A stretch of 64,000 nucleotides of DNA from Chitinimonas viridis (GCF_030409555.1 NZ_JAUFPU010000018.1:481522-545521), one strand, 5' to 3'. Positions 1-9,091 are shown, counted from the stretch's first letter. A program made the numbers and translations. The notes: generated by a model from the sequence alone, not told the origin.

Positions 1-91
1 CCTGCACCAGCACCTCGGCCGCCATCAGGCCGGCAGGGCCGCCACCGATGATGGCTATGGCAGGAGAGGAGGCAATCGCGATATCAGACAT
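1..91 (-). CDS. NAD(P)/FAD-dependent oxidoreductase, N-terminal fragment
   Basis: Only the first 30 codons lie in the window; the gene runs off the left edge. Reading leftward from the ATG at 91, the protein starts MSDIAIASSPAIAIIGGGPA and continues GLMAAEVLVQ. The stretch IIGGGPAGLMAAEVL is a textbook dinucleotide-binding beta-alpha-beta motif (GxGxxG, then small residues) at the extreme N-terminus, as in flavoproteins of the HI0933/BaiN and PP_4765-like groups. It should bind FAD. The substrate cannot be told from this fragment. The fold class is confident; the exact family is a guess. Confidence 0.75.
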   Translation of the reverse strand, partial: MSDIAIASSPAIAIIGGGPAGLMAAEVLVQ

Positions 92-422
92 GGCTCGGGG
101 ACGACCCCTGGTGACAATATCCAGGGACTATAGCGTTAATGGCGGGGGCGCATGGTACACCTTGCGGCATGTCGGGCGGTGAGTGGACATCGAGCCGCCA
201 CAGCAAATTGTCCCAGGCTACGTCGCCCGGCACCGCTCACCCAGCAACCTCCGCGCACGATCCGTACCCGGTGCCAATGCGCCATGAACGTATGCTTAGA
301 GCGGCTAACAAAACCCAGCGTAGCGGTTCTGGCTAGGCGTGCGAGCGCAGGCGCGCGCAGCTGACAGTACGTGGGTACGGCAAGCCCGCACAACTACGCC
401 AGAAGGGTTTTGTTAGCCGCTC
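92..422. other. intergenic region with a long inverted repeat
   Basis: This 331-base gap lies between the divergently placed flavoprotein start and the end of the DUF1853 gene. I see no credible coding sequence: the short open frames lack ribosome binding sites and recognisable products. Its right half is taken up by the inverted repeat at 298-423. The left half (92-297) is unremarkable GC-rich sequence and may hold the flavoprotein promoter. Confidence 0.6.
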
Positions 423-423
423 T
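298..423. repeat. inverted repeat with perfect 19-bp arms
   Basis: The left arm 298-316 (agagcggctaacaaaaccc) and the right arm 405-423 are exact reverse complements, separated by 88 bases. The right arm ends one base into the TTA/TAA stop of the DUF1853 gene. The inner region has a second, imperfect complementarity (TTCTGGC near 327 and GCCAGAA near 398-404). This looks like a palindromic intergenic repeat or small MITE-type element. It could also act as a transcript-end hairpin for the DUF1853 gene. Confidence 0.8.
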
Positions 424-1364
424 TATAACCCCAAGGCGGCCGCGCCCGGTGTCTCCGCCACCTTGCGGCGCAGCTGGCGCAAGCTATCAGCGTCGGGCCA
501 GCCTGCAGGCAGCACCATGCCGCGAGCCAGTTCCTGCCCGCCTGCCGCCAGGGGCGCATACTCGGCCACCATGACCGGCCTGGCGCTGGCCGCAAAGTGT
601 CGTGCCAGCAGGGCCTGTACAGCACCCAAATCTGGCGCTTCGCCATAGGCCAGCTGCGGCGCCAGCCACAGGCGCTTGGGCAGGCAGCACCACAGGCTGT
701 CTGGCCGGGTTTGCGGCCATGCCTCACCCCAGCAGCGCCACCAGCCACGCAGGTGGTCGCCAGCCAGCATGGCGGGGGCGGGTGACGAAGGCTCGCGATA
801 GAACATGCGCCCACGCAGCCAGGGCATGGCCTGGACCGGCCCCAGACCATGCAGCGCCGCCAGCCCGGCAGGCGTATGTGGTAGTTGCAACTGGTGGTGC
901 AGCAGGCGTGCCAACTTGAGGCTGAGTGCATCGTGCAGGCCCGGCCCCACCAGGAACAAGCCTTGCGGGTCGGGCAGGGCCAGATAGAACTTTACCGCCA
1001 GTTCAATATGCCATACCCGCCCGGTGGGTGGGCGTAGCAGGAAATCGTACTCGCCCAGGCTGCGGCCGGCTTCCCGCACGGCCAACTGGCTGGCCAGCAG
1101 GTCGTGGCCGGGCAGGTGGAGCAAGGCCTGCCGCATCAGATCCTCGGCGTAGCGTCCCAGCCTGTAGCCCTGGCCCACCGTTTGCAGGGCCGCCAGCCCT
1201 GGCAACAGCGCCGTCCTGTCCAGCGCCCGCCACCAGGCCTCACCCAAGACGGCATCGCCAGCGAGCGCATCGGCCGGCAGCCAAGCCGGTGCCAATAGCG
1301 AGGGCGAGGTCAGCAGCCAGTGCAAATCGGCAACAGCGTTGGTTTGTCGTATTTCTGGCAACAT
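423..1364 (-). CDS. DUF1853 family protein
   Basis: Predicted protein of 313 residues matching the DUF1853 (COG3782) family of proteobacterial proteins of unknown function. Supporting landmarks are an early segment DLHWLLTSPSLL, a central HIELAVKFYLAL block followed by FLVGPGLHDALSLKLARLLHHQL, and the GxMFYR motif near residue 200, all typical of the family. The family has a nuclease-like fold by remote similarity, but no activity is established. I start it at the ATG at 1364; an upstream TTG at 1394 is in frame but less likely. No signal peptide or membrane segment is seen. It is transcribed away from the nucleotidyltransferase-like gene. Confidence 0.85.
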   Translation of the reverse strand: MLPEIRQTNAVADLHWLLTSPSLLAPAWLPADALAGDAVLGEAWWRALDRTALLPGLAALQTVGQGYRLGRYAEDLMRQALLHLPGHDLLASQLAVREAGRSLGEYDFLLRPPTGRVWHIELAVKFYLALPDPQGLFLVGPGLHDALSLKLARLLHHQLQLPHTPAGLAALHGLGPVQAMPWLRGRMFYREPSSPAPAMLAGDHLRGWWRCWGEAWPQTRPDSLWCCLPKRLWLAPQLAYGEAPDLGAVQALLARHFAASARPVMVAEYAPLAAGGQELARGMVLPAGWPDADSLRQLRRKVAETPGAAALGL

Positions 1365-1448
1365 CTTTGTGGTATTCCAACCGGTAGGCAGCAAGACAAG
1401 TAGTCAAGGCAAGGCTGCGCTACGATACGCCAACTCCGGAAGCAGCAC

Positions 1449-1477
1449 TTGCGAACCGGGGCCTGTCTCCATATAAC
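1449..1477 (+). promoter_or_regulatory. sigma70-type promoter for the 1581-3841 operon
   Basis: TTGCGA at 1449-1454 and TATAAC at 1472-1477 are separated by exactly 17 bases, a good vegetative promoter match. It lies about 100 bases upstream of the ATG at 1581. No other promoter of similar quality is seen in the gap. Confidence 0.55.
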
Positions 1478-1580
1478 GCATAGGGGGCAGTGAAACACGG
1501 CCAGGGAACCTGGCCGGTTTTGGCGGTTCCCAATGTGCGGCGGGCAACAAGCACGCCACATCCAAGCCAGCGAGGACGAC

Positions 1581-2165
1581 ATGGGCCACCACGACAGATC
1601 ACCGCGCGGCGCGCGCGAACAGATCATCCACCTCGCAGCCCGTCTGATGGCCGAAGAGCACATCGACGACTTTGCCCTGGCAAAGCGCAAGGCCATCAAA
1701 CGGCTGGGCTTACCCGAGGGCAAGAACCTGCCCGGCAACGACGAGATCGAGGCCGCCCTGCGCGAATACCGCAGCCTGTTCACCCCCAACCATGCCGACG
1801 TGGTGACCGAGCTACGCAAGAAAGCCCTCTCGGCCATGCGGCTGTTCACCGAGTTCAAGCCCTATCTGGTCGGTTCGGTCCTGTCCGGCCTGGCTGGGCC
1901 GCATTCTGACATCAACCTGGTGGTCTACACCGATGACGACAAGTCGGTAGAGATACGCTGCCTCAACCTGGGCATAGACTACCGGATTGAATCGCCCCCC
2001 TCCGGCCACACCACGCTGGCTTTTTATGAGGAAGGCAGTCTGGTGCGGCTCAGCGTCCGGCCCACCAATGACGAACGGCTGGGCGCCCGCGCCGCCTCCG
2101 AACCGCTGGAGCGCGCGCGCCTGTCCCAGGTGGAAAACCTGCTTACCTGCCCCGCGACGCCGTGA
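1581..2165 (+). CDS. nucleotidyltransferase-like protein
   Basis: Predicted 194-residue cytoplasmic protein. The middle contains YLVGSVLSGLAGPHSDINLV, which resembles the GS...D(x)D core of small nucleotidyltransferases. Here the second acidic position reads DIN instead of DxD, so activity is uncertain. The N-terminal third is charged and helical (FALAKRKAIKRLGLPEGKNL). I chose the ATG at 1581 because GAGG lies just upstream; an earlier in-frame ATG at 1533 lacks such a site. The stop overlaps the GTG start of the ThDP enzyme by four bases, so the two are translationally coupled. The partnership may mean a shared, unknown pathway. Confidence 0.65.
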   Translation: MGHHDRSPRGAREQIIHLAARLMAEEHIDDFALAKRKAIKRLGLPEGKNLPGNDEIEAALREYRSLFTPNHADVVTELRKKALSAMRLFTEFKPYLVGSVLSGLAGPHSDINLVVYTDDDKSVEIRCLNLGIDYRIESPPSGHTTLAFYEEGSLVRLSVRPTNDERLGARAASEPLERARLSQVENLLTCPATP

Positions 2166-3841
2166 GTCAGGCTACAGCCCGCCTGGGTGGCCATCTGGTT
2201 GCCGATGCCCTGGTGAGCCAGGGCGTCAGCCTGGCTTTTGGGGTGCCGGGCGAGAGCTATCTGTCGGTGCTGGATGGTCTCTATCGCCATGCCGACTTCC
2301 GGTTCATCGTCACCCGGCATGAGGGCGGGGCCGCCTTCATGGCAGATGCCTACGCCAAGCTCACCGGCAAGCCCGGTGTCTGCCTGGTGACGCGCGGGCC
2401 GGGCGCTACCAATGCAGCCATAGGCATACACACGGCCCAGCAGGATTCCACCCCGCTGGTGCTGCTGGTCGGCCAGGTAGGGCAGGATGTGGTGGAACGC
2501 GAGGCCTTCCAGGAGATCGACTACCGCCGCATGTTCGGCAGTATGGCCAAGTGGGTCGCCCAGATAGATCAGGCCGAGCGGGTACCCGAGATGCTTGCCC
2601 ATGCCTTCCAGCTGGCTACCTCAGGCCGGCCCGGCCCCGTGGTGCTGGCCCTGCCCGAGGACATGCTGGCCGCCAGCACCGACGTGGCTGATGCCCACCC
2701 GCATCAGCCGCTGCAGGCCAGCCCTTCGGCGGCCCAACTAGCGCAGCTCACCCGCATGCTGGAGGCCGCCCGGCAGCCTATCGTCATCGTCGGCGGCTCG
2801 GGCTGGAGCCGCCAAGCTTGCACCGACCTGCGCCTGTTTGCCGAGGCCTGGCAGTTGCCGGTGGCCTGTGCCTTCCGTTTTCAGGATCTGTTCGACAACC
2901 AGCACCCGCTCTATGCTGGCGATGTCGGCATAGGCATCAACCCCAGGCTGGCCGAGCGCCTGCGGCAGGCCGATCTGGTGCTGTGCCTGGGTGCCCGCCT
3001 GGGTGAAATGACCAGCTCAGGCTACAGCCTGTTTGATATCCCCATCCCAAGCCAGCAGCTGGTGCATGTGCATGCCGGGGTGGAGGAGCTGGGGCGGGTC
3101 TACCAGGCAGCGCTGATGATCAATGCCGGCATGGCCGAGATGGCCGCCGCGCTGCGACTGATACCCTGCCGCCATGCGGGCTATGCCGCCGGGGCCGCCG
3201 AGGCGCGGGCCGACTACGAAGCCTGGCAGGGCATACCGCCCATCTATCTGGGTAGGCAGGCCAGGCTGGACTTATGGCAGGTGGTGATGGAAGCACGCCA
3301 GCAGCTCCCAGCCGACACCCTGGTCTGCAACGGCGCCGGTAACTTTGCCAGCTGGGCCCATCGCTTCTGGCGCTATGGCAGCCAGGAACAAGCCCGCTGC
3401 CAGCTGGCACCGACCTCAGGCGCCATGGGCTATGGCCTGCCCGCCGGCGTGATGGCCAGCATCGTGGCACCCGAACGCACGGTACTGGTGTTTGCCGGTG
3501 ACGGCGATTTCCTGATGAATGGGCAGGAGCTGGCGACCGCACTGCAATATGGTGGCGCCCCTATCGTGCTGCTGTTCAACAACAGCCAGTACGGCACCAT
3601 ACGCATGCACCAGGAGAAGCACTTCCCCGGCCGCGTCTACGGCACCCAGCTGCACAACCCGGACTTTGCCCGCTATGCCGAGAGCTTTGGCGCCCTGGGC
3701 CTGGTGGTGGAAACCACGGCCCAGTTCGGCCCTGCCCTGTCTCAGGCACTGGCTCATCGCCGCCAGACCGGCAAGCCCGCGCTGATAGAACTGCGCATGG
3801 ATGCTGCCGATCTGGCGCCAGGCCTGCGCCTGGCCAGCTGA
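2162..3841 (+). CDS. thiamine pyrophosphate-dependent enzyme, acetolactate synthase large-subunit type
   Basis: Protein of 559 residues with the three-domain IlvB/ThDP-enzyme layout: the Pyr domain, a central domain (about 195-330) and the PP domain. The cofactor-activating glutamate is E54 in TRHEGGAAFMADA. The PP-domain ThDP/Mg motif starts at GDG 446-448 and ends at the LLFNN segment. No regulatory small subunit (ilvN) follows, so biosynthetic acetolactate synthase is not assured. Glyoxylate carboligase, sulfoacetaldehyde acetyltransferase or another family member is possible. The GTG start at 2162 is coupled to the stop of the preceding gene. Confidence 0.85.
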   Translation: MSQATARLGGHLVADALVSQGVSLAFGVPGESYLSVLDGLYRHADFRFIVTRHEGGAAFMADAYAKLTGKPGVCLVTRGPGATNAAIGIHTAQQDSTPLVLLVGQVGQDVVEREAFQEIDYRRMFGSMAKWVAQIDQAERVPEMLAHAFQLATSGRPGPVVLALPEDMLAASTDVADAHPHQPLQASPSAAQLAQLTRMLEAARQPIVIVGGSGWSRQACTDLRLFAEAWQLPVACAFRFQDLFDNQHPLYAGDVGIGINPRLAERLRQADLVLCLGARLGEMTSSGYSLFDIPIPSQQLVHVHAGVEELGRVYQAALMINAGMAEMAAALRLIPCRHAGYAAGAAEARADYEAWQGIPPIYLGRQARLDLWQVVMEARQQLPADTLVCNGAGNFASWAHRFWRYGSQEQARCQLAPTSGAMGYGLPAGVMASIVAPERTVLVFAGDGDFLMNGQELATALQYGGAPIVLLFNNSQYGTIRMHQEKHFPGRVYGTQLHNPDFARYAESFGALGLVVETTAQFGPALSQALAHRRQTGKPALIELRMDAADLAPGLRLAS

Positions 3842-3948
3842 TGCGGAACCTTCGTCGGCCAGCCGGCATATTTACGCCCTTCCCGGGCTTTCGTTACACG
3901 CTCCCCTGCGCCACACTGTATATCTGACCCGCAAGGCACTATCCCGAT

Positions 3949-6672
3949 ATGCCGCCCTCCGACGACGATCTCAAGCGCCAGCTGCAACGCCTGCAAGCCA
4001 TCCAGCAGGCCATCCTCACGGTGAGCCGCCAGGCCAATGCCGGCCATGACCTAGCTGGTTTCGCCGCCCTGGTGCATGGCCAGCTCAATAGCCTGATGAT
4101 GGCGGAGAACTGCTATATCGCGGTGTGCGACCCGACCAATGAACGCATACGCTATGCCTACTTCTCGGACCAGTGCGAGCCGGCGCCGGAGCCCGAAGCC
4201 TGGGAGGGGCTGGGCGATGCCGAAAGCGGCCCCACCGCCTGGGTGATCCGCCAGGGCCAGCCCTTGCTGATGACGGCCGAGGAAGACCGCAACCGCACAG
4301 CCACCGGACAGCCCTGGGGCGACGGCAAGGTGGCCGAGCACTGGATGGGCATGCCGCTGCGTGGCAGCAATGATCGCGTCATTGGCGCGCTGGTGACCCA
4401 GACCTATCTACCTGGCTATCACTACAGCAAGGAAGACCAGGAAATCTTTGGCGTGATGGCCAGCCATGTGGCGGTCGCGCTGGAGAGGGTGATGCACCAG
4501 CAGTGGATGGACCAGCTGGTGGACGAGCGTACCCGCGAACTGGCGCGCGAAGCCCATGAGCGGCGCAAGGGCGAGACCCTTAACCGGGTGTTCTACCAGA
4601 TAGCCGAACGCGCCACGGCGGGGGATTCGTTCTATGACTTCCTGCAGGCCGTACACCACCTGCTGGGTGAGTTGCTGTATGCCCGCAATTGCTATGTCTG
4701 CCTGTATGACGCCGCCAAGGGCGTGCTTAACTTCCCCTACTATGTGGACGAGCGCGACGGCGACACCATGCAGGAATACGACGTGCCCATGCGGCGCGGG
4801 CTGACCGAATATGTATTGCGCAGCGGCACGCCGCAGCTGATAGACCGTGACCGCATGCAGGCACTGAGCCAGGCCGGCGAGATCACCGAGGCCACCGGCG
4901 ACCTGACCTTCTACAGCTGGCTGGGCGTGCCCATGCAGATACGCGGCAGCCTGGGCGGGGTGCTGACCATCCAGAGCTATGAGGCCGACCACCTCTATGA
5001 CGCCGCCGATGCCGACGTCCTGTCCTTTGTGGCAAACCATATCAGCAGCGCCATCGAACGCAAGCAGGCCTACGATGCGCTGCGTGAGGCCACCCAGGTG
5101 GCCGAAAACGCCTCCCGTCTTAAGAGCGAGTTCCTGGCCAATATGAGCCACGAGATACGCACACCCATGAATGCCGTCATCGGCATGGCCTATCTGGCGC
5201 TCAAGACCGAACTGACACCGAAGCAGCGTGACTATGTCAGCAAGATCCACAAAGCCGGTAACTCCTTGTTGGCCATCATCAACGACGTGCTGGACTTCAC
5301 CAAGATCGAGGCCGGCAAGCTGGATATGGAGCGGATCGAGTTCTCACTCGACGAGGTGCTGGCCAATGTAGCGACCGTGACGGCCCAGCGAGCGCAGGAC
5401 AAGGGACTGGAGTACCTGTTCCATGTGCCGCTCAATATCCCCCGCCAACTGATAGGCGACCCTCTGCGGCTGGGTCAGGTGCTGATCAATCTGGCCAACA
5501 ACGCCATCAAATTCACCGAACACGGCCAGATCGATCTGCATTGCCGGCTGCTGCGCGAGGAAACCGGCCAGGTACGGCTGGAATTCACCGTGCGCGACAG
5601 CGGCATAGGCATGAGCCAGGCACAGGTCGCCGCGCTGTTCCAGCCATTTACCCAGGCGGATGGTTCCACCACCCGCAAGTACGGCGGCACCGGTCTGGGG
5701 CTGACTATCAGCAAGCGGCTGGTCAGCATGATGGGGGGCGACATCTCGGTGGAAAGCCATGTCGGCGTAGGGTCGGCATTTCATTTCGCGGTGGATTTCC
5801 AGCTGCCTGTCACCCCGCAGCCCACCCTGCGCGGCCTGCTGGATACCCTGCAGGGTAAGAGCGCGCTGGTGGTAGATGACAACAGTGCTGCCAGCGAGAT
5901 ACTGGCCGACGCGCTGCTGCATTTCTCCATCGGTGCCGATACCGCCGATAGCGGCGCGGCCGCCCTGGCCAGCATCAGGCTGGCCGATGCACACGCGCCC
6001 TACGACCTGGTGCTGTGCGACTGGCATATGCCCGGCATGGATGGCGTGGCGCTGGCCGAAGCGCTGCAGGCAGCCCGTTTGCGCCACCCGCCCAAGGTCG
6101 TACTGGTAACGACCTTCGGCCATGAATCCACCCTGCAGCGGCCTGCCAGCCATGGGGTGGATGCCGTGCTGACCAAGCCCATCAGCCAGGCCGGCCTGCT
6201 CAACACCCTGCTGCCCCTGTTTGCGCTGCACGCGCCTGGCGACACCAGCACGGTAGACACCGCCCAGCCAGGTATCGGCTATCGGGTGCTGCTGGCCGAA
6301 GACAACGAGATCAACCAGCAGATTGCGGTCGAGCTGCTGCAAGCCCAGGGCTATGCGGTGGAGGTAGCCCAGAATGGCCGCCAGGCACTGGCCATGCTGC
6401 ATGCCCAGCCGGCCGATTACTACCATCTGGTACTGATGGACCTGCAGATGCCCGAGATGGATGGCCACGAGGCCGTGCTGAACCTGCGGCGGGACGCACA
6501 CTACAACCGCTTGCCGGTCATCGCCATGACAGCCCACGCCCTGCTGGAGGAACGCGAGCGCTGCCTGCGCGAAGGCATGCAGGACACCATCACCAAGCCG
6601 ATAGACCCCGACCTGATGTTCCGCACCATGGCACAGTGGCTGGCACCACAGATAGCCGAAGTCAGCCAGTAA
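3949..6672 (+). CDS. hybrid sensor histidine kinase, GAF-GAF-HisKA-HATPase-REC-REC
   Basis: Protein of 907 residues with no transmembrane segment, so a cytoplasmic sensor. Two GAF domains (about 20-185 and 215-370) precede a coiled linker. The H-box SHEIRTPMN carries the phosphoacceptor H401. The ATPase domain (about 510-620) has an N-box (LANNAIKFTEHG) and G-boxes (DSGIGM, GGTGLGL). Two receivers follow, with phosphoacceptors D691 (CDWHMPGMDG) and D831 (MDLQMPEMDG). No HPt domain is present, so phosphate must pass to a separate HPt protein or response regulator. No partner regulator is adjacent. The signal is unknown. Confidence 0.93.
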   Translation: MPPSDDDLKRQLQRLQAIQQAILTVSRQANAGHDLAGFAALVHGQLNSLMMAENCYIAVCDPTNERIRYAYFSDQCEPAPEPEAWEGLGDAESGPTAWVIRQGQPLLMTAEEDRNRTATGQPWGDGKVAEHWMGMPLRGSNDRVIGALVTQTYLPGYHYSKEDQEIFGVMASHVAVALERVMHQQWMDQLVDERTRELAREAHERRKGETLNRVFYQIAERATAGDSFYDFLQAVHHLLGELLYARNCYVCLYDAAKGVLNFPYYVDERDGDTMQEYDVPMRRGLTEYVLRSGTPQLIDRDRMQALSQAGEITEATGDLTFYSWLGVPMQIRGSLGGVLTIQSYEADHLYDAADADVLSFVANHISSAIERKQAYDALREATQVAENASRLKSEFLANMSHEIRTPMNAVIGMAYLALKTELTPKQRDYVSKIHKAGNSLLAIINDVLDFTKIEAGKLDMERIEFSLDEVLANVATVTAQRAQDKGLEYLFHVPLNIPRQLIGDPLRLGQVLINLANNAIKFTEHGQIDLHCRLLREETGQVRLEFTVRDSGIGMSQAQVAALFQPFTQADGSTTRKYGGTGLGLTISKRLVSMMGGDISVESHVGVGSAFHFAVDFQLPVTPQPTLRGLLDTLQGKSALVVDDNSAASEILADALLHFSIGADTADSGAAALASIRLADAHAPYDLVLCDWHMPGMDGVALAEALQAARLRHPPKVVLVTTFGHESTLQRPASHGVDAVLTKPISQAGLLNTLLPLFALHAPGDTSTVDTAQPGIGYRVLLAEDNEINQQIAVELLQAQGYAVEVAQNGRQALAMLHAQPADYYHLVLMDLQMPEMDGHEAVLNLRRDAHYNRLPVIAMTAHALLEERERCLREGMQDTITKPIDPDLMFRTMAQWLAPQIAEVSQ

Positions 6673-6719
6673 GCGCTACCATCGCGGCCCCGCACCCCTG
6701 CCGTACCGAGAGACCTGCC

Positions 6720-6914
6720 ATGACCGATGCCACCCCGCTCACCCCCAAACCCTGCAAGAAATGCGGCTCGCCAGGCGAAGTATTGAAGGCCGGCTCCAAT
6801 CGCTGGTGGGTGGAATGTGCCAAGTTCGGCCGCAACGGCAACTGCAATGTCATCAGCGCCCAGGCCAGCAGCCGCAAGGCCGCCATACAGGACTGGAACG
6901 CCCACTGCGCATGA
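6720..6914 (+). CDS. small Lar-like zinc-ribbon protein
   Basis: A 64-residue protein starting at the ATG at 6720. It has a CKKCG knuckle near the N-terminus, a second cysteine pair region (WWVECAKFGRNGNC) and the C-terminal block AAIQDWNAHC. This is the layout of the Lar (restriction alleviation) family: CPxCG, then WxVxC, then A..WN. Lar proteins are best known from phages and lambdoid prophages, where they relieve type I restriction; chromosomal relatives are mostly uncharacterised. Its stop overlaps the start of the YigZ gene (ATGA at 6911-6914). The family call is moderate; the function is inferred only. Confidence 0.65.
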   Translation: MTDATPLTPKPCKKCGSPGEVLKAGSNRWWVECAKFGRNGNCNVISAQASSRKAAIQDWNAHCA

Positions 6915-7498
6915 GCAACTGCCTTACCGGGCCTTGCCATAGCGAACTGCTGATCAAGAAAAGCCGCTTTATCGGTTGCGTTGAACCCATGGCCGACCGC
7001 GCTGCCGCCCAGGCCCGCGTAGCCGCCCTGCGGCAGGCCCACCCAGCAGCGGCCCATGTCTGCTGGGCCTTGCTGGCAAGTGGGCATTCTGCTGCGGTGG
7101 ATGACGGTGAACCCAGCGGCACAGCCGGGCGCCCCATGCTTGATGTGCTGCGCCACCAGGATCTGGAAGGGGTGCTGGCCACCGTGGTGCGCTACTACGG
7201 CGGCGTCAAGCTGGGTGCCGGTGGCCTGGTAAGAGCGTATACCGACGCCGTCGCCCAAGCCTTGCTGGATGCCCCCCGCATCCCCTTGCAAACCCTCACC
7301 AGCCTGCACTGCAGCCTACCCTACGCCCTGGAGGGCCATGTGCGGCGCCAGCTCAGCGTAGCTGGCGCGCAGTTGCTGGGCGTAGAGCACGGCAGCCTGG
7401 TACACATGCAATTTTGCCTCCCGGCCAGCGCGGCCGATGCGCTGGTCCGTCAACTCAACGAGTCCTGCCACGGCCAACTGGTCTGGCGCCATCCCTAA
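6911..7498 (+). CDS. YigZ/IMPACT family protein
   Basis: A 195-residue protein of the UPF0029/IMPACT family. The conserved family block is clear: KSRFIGCVEPM, HVCWALL, DDGEPSGTAGRPML and VVRYYGGVKLGAGGLVRAYTDAV. The C-terminal third matches the small DUF1949 domain. The family is related to translation elongation-factor-like folds and to eukaryotic IMPACT; the E. coli YigZ role is not settled. The ATG at 6911 overlaps the preceding Lar-like stop by four bases, so expression is coupled. Length fits the usual size of about 200 residues. Confidence 0.92.
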   Translation: MSNCLTGPCHSELLIKKSRFIGCVEPMADRAAAQARVAALRQAHPAAAHVCWALLASGHSAAVDDGEPSGTAGRPMLDVLRHQDLEGVLATVVRYYGGVKLGAGGLVRAYTDAVAQALLDAPRIPLQTLTSLHCSLPYALEGHVRRQLSVAGAQLLGVEHGSLVHMQFCLPASAADALVRQLNESCHGQLVWRHP

Positions 7499-7627
7499 TT
7501 TGCAGGATGGCAAGGCCGCGCCGCCTCTCTACAATAGGATGGTCATGCCATGCGCGGGTGTTCTCGCCCCGCATGTATGGCATGCCCGCCCACCCGCCGG
7601 CCCAGCCGGCATCGCGAGAGGAAAGCC

Positions 7628-9079
7628 ATGACCGAGCAGCAGCTGCCACGCCCAGGCCTGGGCGCCTACCTGCTGCTACCCCTGCTTTACTTCGTCGCCG
7701 CCCGCTTTTGTGGCGCGTATACCGTCTCGCCTGAGGGCATGGGCATCATCTGGGCTCCCAATGCGGTGTTGCTGGCCGTATTGCTGTATTACCAGGGCCA
7801 AGGCTATCTGCGCTTTGCCGTGCTCGCCGTCATTGCCGAAATGCTGGGCGACCTGCCCTACTACCCCGTGCAGCAATCCTTCTTCTTTGGCCTGGTGGAT
7901 ACGCTGGAGGCCACCCTGGCCTGGCTGCTGATGCGCCGCGCCCGTATGTCCACCCAGTTGGGCACGGTAGAGGACCTAGCCAAGTTCATGCTGGCCGGCC
8001 CCGTGCTGGCGGCACTGGCTGGCGGCACTCTGGGGGCGCTCACCCTGTATGCTCTGGGCGTCAGCCAGAATGGCCTGCTCAGCATGACCAGGGTATGGTG
8101 GTTTGGCGACGCGCTGGGCTATATGATCATGACCCCCCTGCTGCTCTACCTGGCCCAGCCCGCCAGCCGCTGCGGCTACCAGTACCGGCAGGGCGATCTG
8201 GTAGCGCTGGTCTTTACCCTGGCCGTTGCCGCCGCCATGGTTGCGGCCGAAAACGGCAGCCTGCAGGGCGTATCCGTCACCCCCGCTGTCCTGCTGCCCT
8301 CGCTGCTTTACCTGGCCACCCGCTTCCACCCCGCCTGGTCGGCGCTGGGAGTGGCCCTGGTCGCCATGACGGTAGCCGTGCTGATCACCGGCGGCCACCA
8401 CCCCTTCGGCAAGCTGCCGCTGAACGAGGAAGTCATGCGCGGGCAGGAGTTCATCCTGATCATGAGCCTGCTGGGCACCGGCTTTGCCGCACTGATGAGC
8501 GAGATACGCGAGCACAAGCGCAGCCTGGAAGCCAGGGTGGCAGAACGTACATCACTACTGCTCAAGCTCAATGCCGACCTGGCCCACCAGGCTCAGACCG
8601 ATGCCCTTACCGGCCTGCTCAACCGCCGGGCCTTCTATGAGGCCGCACAGCGGGAGGTCGAGCGCAGTACCCGCTTCGAGCGGCCGCTGGCGGTGTTGAT
8701 GCTGGATCTGGACCACTTCAAGGCCATCAACGACAGCCATGGTCACCTAGTCGGCGACAAAGTGCTGAGCCACTTTGCCAGCCTGCTGCGGCAGACGGCA
8801 CGTGGCTCCGATGTGGTGGCGCGCTATGGCGGCGAGGAGTTCGTGGTGTTGCTGCCGGAAAGCAGCCTGGAACCCGGCCTGGCGCTGGCAGAGCGCTTGC
8901 GCGAGAACCTGCGGGACTCGCCTATGCAGATCGACGGCCAAGCCATCGCGGTCACCGCCAGTATGGGCCTGACCGTACTGCGCCCGCCCGAGGGCGTGGA
9001 AGCCATGCTTAGCCGCGCCGATACCGCGCTGTATCACGCCAAATCCGGCGGGCGCGACCGCATCATGGAGGCATCCTGA
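7628..9079 (+). CDS. MASE1-domain membrane diguanylate cyclase
   Basis: A 483-residue protein starting at the ATG at 7628 behind GAGAGGAAAG. The first 300 residues are a multi-spanning MASE1 sensor domain (LLLPLLYFVAARFCGAY..., GIIWAPNAVLLAVLLYY, then further helices). A short coiled segment links it to a GGDEF domain with the active-site GGEEF at 401-405 and an inhibitory RxxD site (RGSD) five residues upstream. It should make cyclic di-GMP from GTP in response to an unknown membrane signal. A stand-alone TACAAT at 7530-7535 could be the promoter -10. It is monocistronic. Confidence 0.93.
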   Translation: MTEQQLPRPGLGAYLLLPLLYFVAARFCGAYTVSPEGMGIIWAPNAVLLAVLLYYQGQGYLRFAVLAVIAEMLGDLPYYPVQQSFFFGLVDTLEATLAWLLMRRARMSTQLGTVEDLAKFMLAGPVLAALAGGTLGALTLYALGVSQNGLLSMTRVWWFGDALGYMIMTPLLLYLAQPASRCGYQYRQGDLVALVFTLAVAAAMVAAENGSLQGVSVTPAVLLPSLLYLATRFHPAWSALGVALVAMTVAVLITGGHHPFGKLPLNEEVMRGQEFILIMSLLGTGFAALMSEIREHKRSLEARVAERTSLLLKLNADLAHQAQTDALTGLLNRRAFYEAAQREVERSTRFERPLAVLMLDLDHFKAINDSHGHLVGDKVLSHFASLLRQTARGSDVVARYGGEEFVVLLPESSLEPGLALAERLRENLRDSPMQIDGQAIAVTASMGLTVLRPPEGVEAMLSRADTALYHAKSGGRDRIMEAS

Positions 9080-9091
9080 GGCGGCGATAGC

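Noticed and set aside
136..393. short frames across the inverted repeat on both strands
   Set aside because: They only track GC-rich repeat sequence; no start sites or homology-like patterns.
3880..3948. promoter TTACAC-N17-TGTATA before the hybrid kinase
   Set aside because: Only a moderate match; too weak to list as a feature.
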